This document shows positions 1-10,659 of a stretch of 60,000 nucleotides of DNA, in pieces. The stretch is from Takakia lepidozioides (Eukaryota > Streptophyta > Takakiopsida > Takakiales > Takakiaceae): contig CM060731.1 of assembly GCA_030704615.1 (NCBI GenBank), positions 57,332,756 through 57,392,755 of the forward strand. Direction: 5' to 3'. Every line of letters starts with the position of its first letter. Within the stretch, counting starts at the first letter, position 1. The notes beneath the pieces are model-generated. The model saw only the letters and a list, made by a program, of their open reading frames with translations. It searched no databases and was not told where the DNA came from. A program made the position numbers and the translations under genes.

Positions 1-408
1 CTTGGCCTCCTTAGGCGGCAAGTAATAGGCAGGTAAGCTGAGTTTAATGAGATGGTGACCCAAAAATAACTCCATTACCTCTGTTTGTGAATGAAGTGTT
101 GGGCATTCCCTCAATTGCTTGTAACAGAAGTCGGCCATTTTCAAAGCTATTCTCCTCTTGTCTCGTTCTCCAAACCCCACCCTGGCATCTTCCACAGAAC
201 CTTGCCCAGACGTTGTAGTAGCCGCATGAATCTCTGCCTCTTTTTGGGCTTGAAGTCTCTCCCTATACATTCTTTTCTGGTCAGCGTGGGTTTGTTTGCG
301 TGCATCCTCGGTGGGCCTGGCTGCAACCAACAAAGCCAGTTTTGCCCTTTTTTGGGGGCCTGGTCTTACCTCTCCATTTACCCTATACTTGTTCTTCTTG
401 TTCCCCAT
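1..408 (-). CDS. N-terminal part of an unknown basic protein, runs off window
   Basis: An open frame without stops runs on the minus strand from an ATG at 408 to the window edge (136 codons visible). It begins MGNKKNKYRVNGEVRPGP and continues as a Lys/Arg/Gln-rich, probably helical segment (residues about 20-65), then a more ordered part containing KMADFCYKQLRECP. No domain is recognised. The basic start resembles nucleic-acid-binding N-termini, but that is inference. It could be an exon that reads into an intron, because GT dinucleotides lie inside it. The long open frame and amino-acid make-up favour real coding sequence. The opposite-strand frame covering the same bases looks like a shadow. 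Confidence 0.5.
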   Translation of the reverse strand, partial: MGNKKNKYRVNGEVRPGPQKRAKLALLVAARPTEDARKQTHADQKRMYRERLQAQKEAEIHAATTTSGQGSVEDARVGFGERDKRRIALKMADFCYKQLRECPTLHSQTEVMELFLGHHLIKLSLPAYYLPPKEAK

Positions 409-720
409 TGAAAACTGATACAACTGTTAGCACAATATAGAGATCGGAAACCAGACAGCAGTTTGCTTAAGTGTACTCTCTCTCCCAATGGTTGTCCCAG
501 TCCAATTCAGTTGTATGAAAACATGGCATGCAAAACAACCCAAAGCAAATGTGAGAAGAATATCAACACTCTCGGTTCTGTTGCACCAATTTACACCAAG
601 TAGGAAAATCTGCAATGAATATGACAACAAATGGGAGAGCCCCCACCTTTACTTGTTATGTAATCAGCCACAAACCCAATGCTTCCACGATTTACTTCAC
701 CATTCCTATTATTCTCTCAC
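409..720. other. Non-coding stretch
   Basis: Lies between the basic-protein start and the helicase exon. It may be the intron following the helicase exon, since a GT donor sits at 720-719 on the minus strand. No other feature is seen. Confidence 0.4.
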
Positions 721-908
721 CCTTGTCGTCTGAACTGTGGACAAAATCAGAATGTCGACTTCACGTCCTTGAAACCCATCCACAGTATTGAACTCAATGT
801 CACATGCTGCACCAGAACCTAGTGCACGAATAAAGCGATTCTGAAGCAGTAATAGCTGCTGCTTGTACAATGTAATTATTATCCCAAAGCGCCCTGGCCT
901 CACCTCAG
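721..908 (-). pseudogene. SEN1-type RNA/DNA helicase exon
   Basis: The minus-strand translation contains YKQQLLLLQNRFIRALG followed by DIEFNTVDGFQGREVDILIL. These are the helicase motif V/VI region of SEN1/senataxin/MAGATAMA3-like superfamily 1B helicases, which resolve R-loops and act in transcription termination and repair. The exon has a plausible acceptor (TATTCAG before 908) and a GTGAGA donor directly after an Arg codon at 721, phase 0. No other helicase exon (Walker A, DEAD/DEAG box) was found in the neighbouring kilobases, so this is a lone exon of a gene extending outside the window or, more likely, a captured or relic fragment. Confidence 0.7.
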
Positions 909-2850
909 CTGAATACCTGGTAAAATTCCACCAAACGCAGCAGCAGCAAAGAACGCATATCATCAGTAGGAAAATCGCATATCATCACAATACAACATCA
1001 TTTTGAACCCCCAAGGATGCACCTTGAGAGGGACCCTGTATATAATCAAGTCTCCTGCTATAGGGCAGTCAATGCAATATGCCGGTAGGGGTTCCCACTC
1101 AAAAACAGGATGAGCACGATAAGGCATGAGATTGCTATGGTGGCGGGAGCCCTGGATAGAGAACCTATCCAAACTAACGCATAGTACATCCTCTGACTCA
1201 TGTTCAACTTGAGGGAAGATTAACATTATTCTAGATGGAGGTAATGCGCATGCTGTAAGTAGCTGCGATTGAAGTGCACGCGACCTACAAGCAGCTTGCG
1301 TACCCAAGACTTGAGCTAGTAGATGGGGCTGATATGGTTCAGATTGTGACCCTCACAAACGCAAACACAATACCACTTTACAGCTAGTTATCACTATACA
1401 AAGATTGCAACCTCCAAAACTCACACATGTATCACATAAATACTACACAGGGCACTTTCTTGGAACTCAGGTGAGCAACATAGACAAATGAATGTGCGTG
1501 CGTAGTGAGTACGACAAGAGCAAAACCAAACACCCGAATGCTGGAGGAAATGGCCAGGTTGCACGAAGATACGGAAATGGCGAGGTTGCACGCCAATACT
1601 GCCCGTGTCGCACCCCGTATCCAACGTGTTCCAGGCTGTTGTGCACTCTAGTGCATTACATAACAACTGAAAGCCTATCATGCATGGCTATCTCTACACA
1701 CTCAAAAATATGAGAAAGAAGATCGATAGCACGAATAGAACGTTAGGCCATTAGGGCAAAGGTGTATGGGCCACACTTGCAAACGCGCAGACATTTTGAA
1801 AATCTACGTTGACAGACCACCCGACGACGGGTGACCCGCCGTCTCGCACACTCCATGCGCGAGACTGTTGTCTTGAAGCTTTTCATGCAGCATCCATGGC
1901 GGACGCAGCCGCGCAGTCCATATCTCACGGTAGGCAGCTCGAACGACTTAGTTTTTTTCACCAAAATGGCATACGTAGCAACCTTTAGTGTCTCCTGCAA
2001 CCCCTTTGCCCTTATGTGAATGTTACATTATTTTCTAGATTTTCCAAAATATACACCAATGTAACTCTCTTCATGAAAAATCATCAAGCAGTTCATTCCT
2101 TCATAAAAACCTCCATATCATTGTAAAGTGCCTTAGGGAGTCTTGAAAGCTACACTTCTTATGAAAGGACCATAGCATGAAAATGAATGGAAGAAGGTCT
2201 AATGAATTAGGATGTTCCAAGATAAAATGATAGATTTTGAAAATTTCTCACATATCTCATAAACTAATTCTTAGGGCTACATTGTGGTTTCCACGTATAA
2301 CGGTGACCTTCCTACTGGACATTAAAATCCCTATGTGAATTGAAGTTTTCCACCACTCCAATTGATTCCATATAGTCCACAACCTTACTTTGGACATCAT
2401 ACATACTTTTACGTTTGGACTTCATTCAATGCTCAAATCTCCATGGATTCCAAAAAGAAAACCACCGTTGTTTTCAGCACAAAATAAGGATCAATGATTC
2501 ATGTCTAAACTTTCAAAATGCACTTATATCCAACATCCATGTCAGTCCTTCTATGTGGCACTGCATTCGCAGAGAGCTTGGGACGTCCATTTTGGGTGGA
2601 CCGTAGCATGCTTTGACCCACCAGCAAATCCTCTCGGCTGGGTCCAACTCCTTTTCTGCCCCATTAAGGAACAAACAGTACCCGGATGTCTGCAGGCACG
2701 CATGCACAATATCATGTCGTGTTGCCATGTACATGTCCGACTTCACGGAGCCACTCCCTGCTTGCCAGCTCGCGTGAATTGATTTTGACATATTCACATT
2801 CGGCATGTCCGCGTCCTCCTCCAAATTGAGTCCCTCAACAGAGCAAAAAA
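909..2850. other. Gene-poor stretch
   Basis: Short frames exist on both strands but none has recognisable domains or consistent splice signals. A minus frame near 963-1307 contains PVFEWEPLPAYCIDCP and looks somewhat protein-like; it could be a decayed exon. 2.0-2.5 kb is AT-rich with no repeats that I can see. Confidence 0.4.
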
Positions 2851-2856
2851 ACTTGT

Positions 2857-3466
2857 AAGATGGGAAGTCGGCATAGACTTGCGTGGCGCCGGAAAACCAA
2901 AATGTACATGCATGCCTCTTGTGGACTACTCACTTATAGGACACGGGAAGTCGGCACAGGATTATAGAGGCGACTGGGCATACAAACAAAATAAACATAC
3001 TGGAAAGACGACACAGACATCCCTGTCAGAGTTCCGGCGACATGGAACTGGACATGGGAAGTCGGCACAGACTTACAGAGGGTTGTGGACACAGAATCTG
3101 AAAACCACAGTGGTAGGTCGGCACAGACTTCCCTGTTTGCACATGGGAAGTTTGCACACAAACGTGGTTGGGCACAGTGGCACTCCACTGACAAGTCGAC
3201 ATAGACTTCCATGTGATAGAAAAGGACGGGAAAGCTGCACAGAGTTGCACTGGGTTCGGGGAACAATATAGTAATAGCACAGTGGTAAGTCGGCACAAAC
3301 TTCCTTGTTTTCACTCCCGGAGCATTGCCATGGGAAGTCGGTGCAGACTTAAAGAGGTGGCTGGACACACTGTCAAAATAGCCAATGCGAAGTCGGTGCA
3401 GACTTCCCTATCACGCACAAGGCATGCATGATGCCGGAGGTGGGAAGTCGGCACAGACTCCCCGAG
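2857..3466. repeat. Dense array of 20-26 bp imperfect palindromes (11 copies)
   Basis: Eleven copies of a dyad with consensus GGGAAGTCGGCACAGACTTC, spaced irregularly 30-110 bp apart, near 2861, 2945, 3056, 3112, 3143, 3191, 3227, 3286, 3329, 3386 and 3440. Unique sequence separates the copies, so this is not a tandem satellite. The array lies immediately downstream of the minus-strand transposase exon that ends with a GTAAGA donor at 3567, so it probably sits in an intron of that gene. Confidence 0.85.
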
Positions 3467-3566
3467 CACCGATTCTGGCGGTGACAGTCCACCCATCATC
3501 TGCTCACGTTAGCAACCGCAAAAGCAATGGATATAGTAGTGGTGACTTTGGCACCTGCATTCTTAC

Positions 3567-4098
3567 CTCCCTCACGAATGACCCAAGCTGGGCATACCGG
3601 TATGTCCACCGCGAAAGCCAGCTATCTAGGGCGGGAATATCTTCTTCGGTTGCCGCTCCCGATGATATCCACCATGATCTGATTGACATGAATGCTATCT
3701 CAGCTTCTGTTGCTGTGGCGGCCGACCTCCACTGTCCACACAATTTAATGTGTGCCGCTTGAAAGTTTGGCCGAATGAGGTCCTTGGTATGCCTCTGAAG
3801 ACTTTGTCCCCAATGAAATCCGCAAGTTCTCTCCCTACCTGGCATAGGGTTCCCGCCACCATAAACATTTCGAACCGCCGCCCAGTTCGCATTCGCATTG
3901 TCCGCCATGAATCCTCTAAAATGCGGTGGTCTCTTTCTTGCTCGGACCATCTGCTCATTGATGCTCTCCCACATAATCATTTGAGATGGTGTGTCTTCCG
4001 AATTCATCTCGCAAATGGCGATGGTCATGAGCTTCCTGTAGTTGGGCGGCAGACCATTTTCGGCAAGTTGATTTCCGAAGAAGACATCACGAAGTGGG
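3567..4098 (-). pseudogene. Transposase C-terminal exon (MULE-like DDE type)
   Basis: The minus-strand frame of about 177 codons contains YRKLMTIAICEMNSEDTPSQ, then FRGFMADNANANWAAVRNVY, ERTCGFHWGQSLQRH and RSWWISSGA. I recognise this pattern (conserved G-F-x-A-D, then C-x-x-H-W) from a family of cut-and-paste transposases related to Mutator-like elements; the assignment is from memory of the family, not a search. Splice signals agree: acceptor TGCTCAG just before 4098 and donor GAG|GTAAGA at 3567. It is oriented opposite to the transposase N-terminal exons at 4481-6340, so either the element was internally inverted or two copies lie head to head. No intact start or N-terminus is attached on this strand. 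Confidence 0.55.
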
Positions 4099-4480
4099 CT
4101 GAGCATTTTTTGTGGGTTCTTTTGCGGCTTGCGGCCTTGTGCTCAGAGGCCATTCTGCACCGACTTGCCGGTTCCATTTCAAATGGCTACGACGGACTTC
4201 GTGGGTCCATCTGCAGGATACGTTGCACTGCCCTGAAGTCGTTGCAGACTTCCGGCAAACAGTCGGAATGTTAGGGATGTACGCGGATTCTGACAAGTAA
4301 GTTGCTGTTGGAAAATGCAAGAAGAATGCCGTTTGCTAAATGCCAAAGCTGCGCCACCTAGAAAGTGGTGGACAAGGACCGCTCCATTTCAAATTTCTCA
4401 ATGTACATACAAACACTGACATCATCTTGTTTGTACTTGCACTCTATTCAGGACACACCTTCTACTCTGTCACTGTCAAC
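4099..4480. other. Junction between oppositely oriented transposase pieces
   Basis: A 382-bp non-coding stretch holding one palindrome copy near 4231-4256 (GAAGTCGTTGCAGACTTC). It probably contains the intron upstream of the minus-strand exon and the 5' region of the plus-strand gene. Confidence 0.4.
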
Positions 4481-5265
4481 ATGGCTGAGCGCGTTCGCCT
4501 AACCTGTCCATCTGCAAATGCGTCTATAAGAGTGGAAGCCAAGGATGGTTCGGTGATATTTGCAGACAAGGTTCTCAGATCTCGGTTTGCATTGCAGCCT
4601 AGGATGGCTGTTTTTGAAGTCGAGGAGGTGGGAGAGGATGGCGTTGTGGAAACTCGGATTGTCAGTCCTAAACGAAATGATTTTGCACGGGCCTATGTCA
4701 TTCCACACAAAACAGGTCAACAATACATTGTATATGGCCAGCAAGCATCATCGTTGAGTGTGTCGGCATCCCTTACTCCACTGACTGCCGCATCCATATT
4801 TGGCCCACGTCCTGCGAAGACGGAGAGTATTCAAATATTGAGTGAGGAGGATGAGGACTGCATGGTGGTTGGCAGCAGACGAGCATACTCCGCACCTCCG
4901 CGCACGCGTGCAAACACCACGGAGGACGACGATGCACATGAGGTGGATGCCGACGTGTTTACTCCCACACCCGCAGATGCAGTTACAAATTCAATGGTGG
5001 ACATCTTGCAGCTCCTACGCACCAGCACCACATCCCGCAGCGAGCTTTCTAGGATCGACTTTCACAGTGTTCAAATAGTGAAGGTGAACCATTTACCCAG
5101 AAGAGTAGATGGGGACATTGTGTACGAGTTGCCGCCGACAGAAAACACCGGTGCAGCGGGCCAGCTGGAAGGCATGGACCGGAAATATGACGGAAACCCA
5201 TGGACTATAACAAAAACTACAAATCTGAAATTGCCGTTGCTAGACAGGAAAGACACGACAGTCAG
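4481..5265 (+). pseudogene. Transposase-type gene, exon 1
   Basis: The start is placed at the ATG in CAACATGG (4481). The encoded 262 residues have a small beta-rich N-terminal region (VRLTCPSANASIRVEAKDG), an acidic/Ser-rich linker (EEDEDC, EDDDAHEVDAD) and a more conserved end (RRVDGDIVYELPP, YDGNPWTI). The donor CAG|GTTTGT at 5265/5266 joins in frame to exon 2 at 5559, giving TTVRYVNCVGSL across the junction. This clean junction supports both exons. Translation may start further upstream in the same frame (4340). The N-terminal part matches nothing I can name; its role is assigned only from exon 2. Confidence 0.6.
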
Positions 5266-5558
5266 GTTTGTTGCTCTCTCTCATCCTTCTTGAAGTCTGT
5301 GCCGATTTCTCCTGTGTATCTTTGAATGAATTCAGGTATTATGAGAATGCTCTGCAATTTTAGAATGTGCGACCTTCTTGGAGAAGTCGGCACCGATTTC
5401 TCGTGTGTACATTGGTATCTTGCGGCACTATGAGATTTTTCTGCAATATCAAGAGTCCTGTAAGTCCTTGGAGAAGTCTGTGCCGATTTACCAAACAGCA
5501 CCAAGATGAGTTTGTCATCCCGCTTCACTGAATTTCTTCATGACGCCGTGTGTTGCAG
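5266..5558 (+). repeat. Intron with three palindrome copies
   Basis: A 293-bp intron defined by CAG|GTTTGT and TGTTGCAG|A. It contains three copies of the dyad (near 5291, 5381 and 5471) with variant arms such as GAAGTCGGCACCGATTTC. The copies lie about 90 bp apart. Confidence 0.75.
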
Positions 5559-6340
5559 ATATGTGAACTGTGTTGGGAGTTTGAAATGCGTACGGACGAC
5601 TTGCCCGTTTTTTGTGAGGGAGAGGTATCACAACGACACTTTGTGGCTGGGGACGTCGGATACCAAATTTCAAGCACAAATTATAGTACCGGAGAGGACG
5701 TTTGTTTGCTCCATTTGCAACCAAGCTCCTACCGGTATGGAGGCTTGTCCGGCGAAGATGTTTTACGTCTGCGGACCTCCTGCTATGACACATTGTGCAG
5801 TCCATGTGGGATGCCACACCCATAGGAGTGCTACAGGCGCATCCAGAGAAGCTGTTGCACGTGCAAAGGAGGTATTGAGATAGGAGCTCACCAGGTATCC
5901 ATCGGCACGACCAAAAGCTGTGGAGCTCAATGCGGCGCATACCATTGTCATGCAGCATATTATGTTGGCCGATGGGGGCGAAAGATGCAAACTTGACAGC
6001 GAGGAGTTCTACTGGATGGAGTTGAAGCATTTGGCAGCCCGGCAAACAAGAGTACCATCAATAGAATGAAATTTCAGACAGGCCGGGGTGACGAAATGAC
6101 CAGCTTGCTGCAAATGAAGTCTATGTGTGGGTATGAGTATATCCATTCCAGCATATTTCCCGGGCACGGGAATGAGCATCAACGGTGCTTTGTCTTCAAG
6201 ATGTCAACTGATGGGCCGGCATTCGGGGTGCATCTTGTGGATATGATGAATGTTGGCGGGCCATTGGAAAATAGCTGGGTGATGTTCGACAATGTTAAAC
6301 GAATAAATGGATGGAGCACGATGGCCTGCCATGTAATGTA
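5559..6340 (+). pseudogene. Transposase-type gene, exon 2: Cys-rich finger and start of DDE domain
   Basis: The first 100 residues are a Cys/His cluster: CVGSLKCVRTTCPFF, then CSICNQAPTGMEAC and CAVHVGCHTH. This resembles the zinc-binding N-terminal module of FLYWCH/MULE-type transposases. After an in-frame TAG (5881-5883) the same frame continues as RPKAVELNAAHTIVMQH. After a frameshift near 6030-6060 another frame continues with MCGYEYIHSSIFPG, CFVFKMSTDGPAFGVHLVDM and SWVMFDNVKRINGWSTMACH, matching the start of the catalytic region in the same family. The stop and frameshift make it a pseudogene. The exon may end at CAT|GTAATG (about 6333). The expected continuation (MTIAICEMNSED) is found only on the minus strand at 3567-4098. 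Confidence 0.55.
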
Positions 6341-6905
6341 GTTTTTGTGTAACGTGGACGCACAAAAACGACAAGTCTGTGACGACTTCCGGGATTTTTT
6401 GACGAGAATCTATCGAAATATGCCTAAATGGCCTGCCGGGACTAAGTTTTTAGGGACAGACATCAATATAACGTCCAAGTTGGTGCCGACTTGCCGGAAA
6501 TGCACTCTCGGCGGCCGCGAAAGTCCAACTTTGGGCGGACTAACAACAATGTCCCCGGAAAGTCTGTGCCAACTTCCCGGAAAACCGACGGGCAGTCCGT
6601 GCATGCAATGTCAGGCGTCCAGGCTGCCCTTAGATCTGGTAATAGACCAGCCGGGAAGTCGTCACAGACTTCCCGGCAATTACCCGTTTTCAGGCGGACA
6701 TAATCCGGGAAGTCTGGGCAGACTTCCCGGAAACATCATTATCAGGCAGACATCACCGGCAAGTTTGCACAAACTTGCCGCAAAATTCCACATTCAGGCG
6801 CTATGTGTGACGTTTTGCAGCACTGCACGTGTCGTGTGGTCACGCGTTGGGGATTGAAGTGCCAGGAAGTCTGTGCAGACTTGCCAAAACTTGTGCGTTT
6901 TCAGG
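6341..6905. repeat. Palindrome array (7 copies)
   Basis: Seven copies of the dyad near 6368, 6476, 6555, 6650, 6704, 6753 and 6862. Here the arms are extended by CCGG on many copies (for example near 6704: CCGGGAAGTCTGGGCAGACT continuing symmetrically). Near 6753 both arms are changed in a matched way (GGCAAGTTTG with CAAACTTGCC). This is probably intronic or intergenic between the transposase and methyltransferase genes. Confidence 0.85.
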
Positions 6906-7186
6906 TGATGACTACGACCTTTCAGACAGCGCACACATGTGTTGCTTAGGCACCCGTTGGGGCCTACGATTTTAGTGGTGCATCTTCGAAACGTCTTCCA
7001 GAAGCGTCACCGCGAAGCGACTTCCACCAAGCCGTCACTTTCTCGTCTTCCGCCAAACCGCCTTTTCGCTCCCGCACATGCTCCTTCGTTTCATCGCTCA
7101 ATCTGCCCACGCCTTCTGCCCCTCCGTGGATTGCAGCAGTACGTCGCAACGCTTTTGGAGAGGCGCTCCTGGTTTTTTCAGCAACC
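6906..7186 (+). promoter_or_regulatory. Probable 5' leader of the ParB/methyltransferase-like gene
   Basis: A C/T-rich stretch without palindromes precedes an ATG in good context (CAACCATGGAGG at 7187). I see no clear TATA box. It is called a leader only by position. Confidence 0.3.
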
Positions 7187-8042
7187 ATGGAGGCTATTGG
7201 TGAGGATGACCCCGACTTTCAGCCTGAGAGACCCTCGCAGAGACCCTTGCAGATGGTGCTGAGGACCCACACCATTGTTTCCAGTTCGCAGAGCAACGAG
7301 CAGGCGCGCGGGCGAGGGAAGGCGCGGGGGAACACCATGAAAGGGCAATCTGGATCTGCAGACACCTCCGCCCCATCCTCCTCTCGGCAGCAGAAATCAG
7401 ATCGCTTGCCCATGTCGGTATCAAACCGCTCGTCGCCGGGAGCAGGGAGCTCGTACAGGGGTCAGCATGCCAAGGGTCCAGCAGCGCCTGGCGTAGATGT
7501 GGTGCTCATTGCAGAGAGACGGCAGAGAGCTCTAAAGACATTGAGAGATAGCGCCCTGAACCACACCTACAGCTCCATTTCCCATCTTCTCCGAAAAGGC
7601 CACCCTCCACGTGTTCCCCTGTGCAGGATGAGGACGCTATATGTTGTTCGGCGAGCTGAAAGGCCCGGGGTAGAGAAGCTGAAGCTTTTTTTTGAGGGAG
7701 ATGGGTACAATGACGCCCTTGCGTCCTTTCTGCTTGCAACAAACAACACCGCAGGAGTGGCTTCCACCATCATGGCCGAGGATAGAGCGACCTGGGACAT
7801 GCATTGGCAGGAGGAGGACCGCTGCTTTGAGGATGCCATCAAGGGCACCACCTAGGAGTTCCTGAGCAACCAATGGTTGTATATCTATGACGGCAACCAC
7901 CGCTACTTGGCGTGGATGGATGTGATAACAGAGCAGCATGCCGACGACCCCAAATGGCACTATGCAGTCAATGCAAAGATTCTGGATGTGAAACAAGAGG
8001 ACATCGCTTTGGTCAGAAGGGCCATGAATTGCATGGCATGAA
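7187..8042 (+). pseudogene. ParB-like/methyltransferase-like gene, exon 1
   Basis: Starts MEAIGEDDPDFQPERPSQRP, followed by a disordered Arg/Ser/Gln-rich segment and then an ordered region (PRVPLCRMRTLYVVRRAERP; KLKLFFEGDGYNDALASFLL). An in-frame TAG (7853-7855) interrupts it, after which the same frame continues as EFLSNQWLYIYDGNHRYLAW. DGNHR is the signature of ParB/sulfiredoxin-fold domains, which in bacteria and phages are often fused to DNA methylases. A TGA at 8040-8042 follows just before a possible GTAAGA donor (8045), and the phase does not fit exon 2. Read as a decayed exon. The protein probably binds or modifies DNA; that is inference. Confidence 0.55.
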
Positions 8043-8541
8043 CGTGTAAGACTGCTCACGTTTCTTCATAGTCTGTTCATATGAGCATTGTTTCTATCGT
8101 CAGTCCTGTAGTGTTCTGCTCACATTCGCAAACATTTCTCGGCATTACTCCGACTGCAGGATGCGGGGAGTCGGTGCCGATTTCCCATGCGAAGTGACAG
8201 TGCTAAGGAGTCTGTGCCGACTTCTGCCGTTGCTTTCTGTAACATGCTGTGTTTGATGCAATGCTATTTCATTCTATTTGATGGTGAGCTTCTCTGCTCG
8301 GGTAGTCTGTGCGGACTACCCAATATGTGGTCTAGCATGAGAGTGAGTAGTCTGTGCCGACTACCCAGTCAGAGCTATGCAATGGCAGTGAGTAGGCTGG
8401 ACCGACTTCCCAGGTCTTGCTATGGCTCTGCATGTAATGGTGTTTTTTCACTTTGTGGACTGCCATAGTATGGGAAGTCTGCAACGACTACCCATTCCTC
8501 AGCCTTGTTCTCCCTGTGCTTACTCCAGTGTTGTTATGCAG
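8043..8541 (+). repeat. Intron with six palindrome copies
   Basis: Ends at TTGTTATGCAG. Copies lie near 8163, 8203, 8299, 8345, 8388 and 8469. Several show a matched change in both arms, GGTAGTC with GACTACC, instead of GGAAGTC with GACTTCC. Confidence 0.8.
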
Positions 8542-9008
8542 GGTGACAGAAGAGGGCAATGTCAAGTCCGACCTGGCACACAAGCTTTACTATTTCCAGC
8601 TATGCGCAACAACTCCAGTCGAGCAGGCAATGGTAGATGCCTTCATTGAGCGCCACAAGAAGAGGAGGAAGCCTGTGCGTGGGGGGGTATCCGAACCCTC
8701 CATGAAGGAAGGCGATGACCTCGTCATTGTGGATATCCCAGATGGGCAGATGGTGCATAATTGTGGAGCAGAGGGTGTTGTGCCAGATTGGAATGTTCGA
8801 AAGCTTTCTCACATCAGTTCTGCCATATCGTTGGCAAATGCAATCACGGATGATGTGGGGCGACTCCTCATTTTCTGCAAGGGTGACGGCAAGACGGAGA
8901 TGGACCTTCGACGGATAGCGAGCAATGCGCCGTTTCGTTTTTGTGAAGAGGAAGTGGACCTGCATGAATGCCCTCTCGCTCCTGACAGGCGACGAGCAGC
9001 AGCCACAG
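8542..9008 (+). pseudogene. ParB-like/methyltransferase-like gene, exon 2
   Basis: Bounded by acceptor ATGCAG|G and donor CCACAG|GTAGCC and open throughout. It encodes an Ala/Glu-rich helical part (TPVEQAMVDAFIERHKKRRK) and then DDVGRLLIFCKGDGKTEMD. The latter resembles the beta-strand that follows the catalytic motif in N4/N6-type methyltransferases (hydrophobic G-R-L-hh-F-C). A DPPY/DPPW catalytic tetrapeptide is not visible, so catalysis is doubtful or the motif has decayed. It precedes the motif I region in exon 3, the circular permutation typical of beta-class enzymes. Confidence 0.5.
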
Positions 9009-10192
9009 GTAGCCCAAAACACCACCTCCTTGCGTCGTTCATCATGTTCCATTCCCTGTCAATGTGGGAAGTCTGCACAGACTTCCAAAATTCCCAGCCC
9101 TGTTCCCATTGAAGACATAAGTGCCTCCTACATGTTCCCACGTCCACTAATGGTTTTTTCATATAACAGTGAGTTATGTTGAGCAGTTTGAACAACGCCG
9201 CAGTCCACATTTTGTTTTGGAAGTTGGCACAGGCTTCCCAGAACAGTATGAGAAGTCTGCACAGACTTCCAACTTAGCCCCCTGTTTTCCTGCTTAACAA
9301 TATCGGACAGGGTGAATGCAGGGTTGACTGGACCAAAATGGACGTTACCAGCACAGTTTTAGATGACTGCAATTGATGGTGTCATCAATTGAAATTGAAT
9401 TAACTCATTAAAACCAGCAAATATATATGTCATTGGATTCCTAGCTTCAATACGCACCCATAACAACTCTCCAATCATGAATCCGATAAGAAATGACTCC
9501 GCTATGGACTTTTGAACACCGTCATTGTGGACTGTTACCGCAATGAATAGAATTACAATGGACTCAAGTTCTCCTATGTGCCATTGGTGAATTCCATTGA
9601 AATTTGGACATAAGGTGGCCATTTTGGTCCACATCATAGGTATGTATTTGAAGTGGCAAAATCATTTGTCATTTGACTCATATGGACTAATATATGTAAA
9701 AAAAACAGGCGTTTTTTGAAAAGTCCATAGCTCATCTTGTTTTATGGATTTTGGGTGTCATTTTTTTTCTAGAAGTATAAAAACCTATAATCTTCAATGG
9801 CTAGGTGTCATATTGAAATGTTTCTGTAAACTCTAATATTTAGTTTTTCATAATTTCTCTAAATAATAGACTAAAATATTTAATGAATTATATCTTTAAT
9901 ATTTGGGGTAGGACTCTTTACTAAATATGTTCAGTGTACCATTATCTATCATTAAAAAAATATTTTGGGATAGTATCATCAATTTTTGTTTTTTGGTCAT
10001 GGACTTTCATGGAGCAGGATCTGCCGTTTTTGGTCCACTCAACCCTGTAACTGCCCGACAGTGGCTGGTGCCTGGGAAGTACGAAATTATTACCAACGCT
10101 TTCCAACATGTCACCCGTGTCCTTGTCCAGCTTTCATGAAGTCGGCCCAGACTTACAGTTCATGTGCCGAGGCAGTTGGATTTCCTATGCAG
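9009..10192 (+). repeat. Intron with palindromes and an inserted 728-bp element
   Basis: Palindromes lie near 9064, 9218, 9249 and 10135. The centre (9319-10046) is a separate AT-rich insertion described below. The acceptor is probably CCTATGCAG at 10192. Confidence 0.6.
9319..10046. mobile_element. Non-autonomous DNA transposon with CAGGG terminal inverted repeats
   Basis: The left end CAGGGTTGACTGGACCAAAA and the right end, reverse-complemented, CAGGGTTGAGTGGACCAAAA match in 19 of 20 bases. The interior is AT-rich and non-coding. CAGGG ends suggest the hAT superfamily, but the adjacent 8 bp on each side do not match, so no target-site duplication supports this. A further partial inverted copy (CCATTTTGGTCCACAT) lies near 9620. 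It sits inside the methyltransferase-gene intron. Confidence 0.6.
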
Positions 10193-10659
10193 ACTCGGGT
10201 GTTTTATGCTTTTTTGCTGTTGAAGAGACCGACATACGCCTGCGACCTTGGCCGGGATGCCAAGAAACTAGATTCCGACTCAATCCGGTTGACACCGACT
10301 TTGTGCGCAATTGTGTCACCAAAGACAGGCTGTACACAAGAGCTGATGGGACCTGGTTTAGAGGCGCCAAAGAAAAAAGCCCAATGTTCCTACAGATTTT
10401 TATGGAGATGTTGACTGACATTGGGGGCAAGATTGTGGACCTCACTGCAAACTGTGGCGCATCCATGGTGGCTGCACGGGTTTGTGGTCGCCACTTGCTG
10501 GCTTTGGAAGGCGATGGAGAGCTTGTAAGAGAGAAAGTGCAGGGCCTGCAAAGTGAGATGCCTGCTACACCTGACCCTGTGGCCCCAATGGACTTGACAC
10601 CTGATGAGAGGTTCCGGGATTTTGGTGACCAACCTGTGCATGTCCATGTACTGGAGTGA
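10193..10659 (+). pseudogene. Methyltransferase-like gene, exon 3 (SAM-binding motif I)
   Basis: Encodes RGAKEKSPMFLQIFMEML, then GGKIVDLTANCGASMVAARV and GRHLLALEGDGELV. This is the C-terminal layout of N6/N4 DNA methylases: a K-S/P anchor, a strand ending in an Asp-x-x-x-x-x-Gly loop (here DLTANCG for the usual DPFxGSG), and a second acidic strand (LEGD). The loop keeps Asp and one Gly but differs from bacterial enzymes. The frame ends at TGA 10657-10659. A later exon follows after a short intron, so this stop may be a mutation or an alternative end. Confidence 0.55.

Noticed and set aside
2857-3466. CRISPR-like array
   Set aside because: Copies are imperfect palindromes at irregular spacing in eukaryotic introns, with no fixed spacer length and no cas genes.
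2879-3499. ORFs with repeated GKSAQTYRG / CADFPCAN peptides
   Set aside because: They are translations of the palindrome repeats; the periodic peptide comes from the DNA repeat, not from a protein family.
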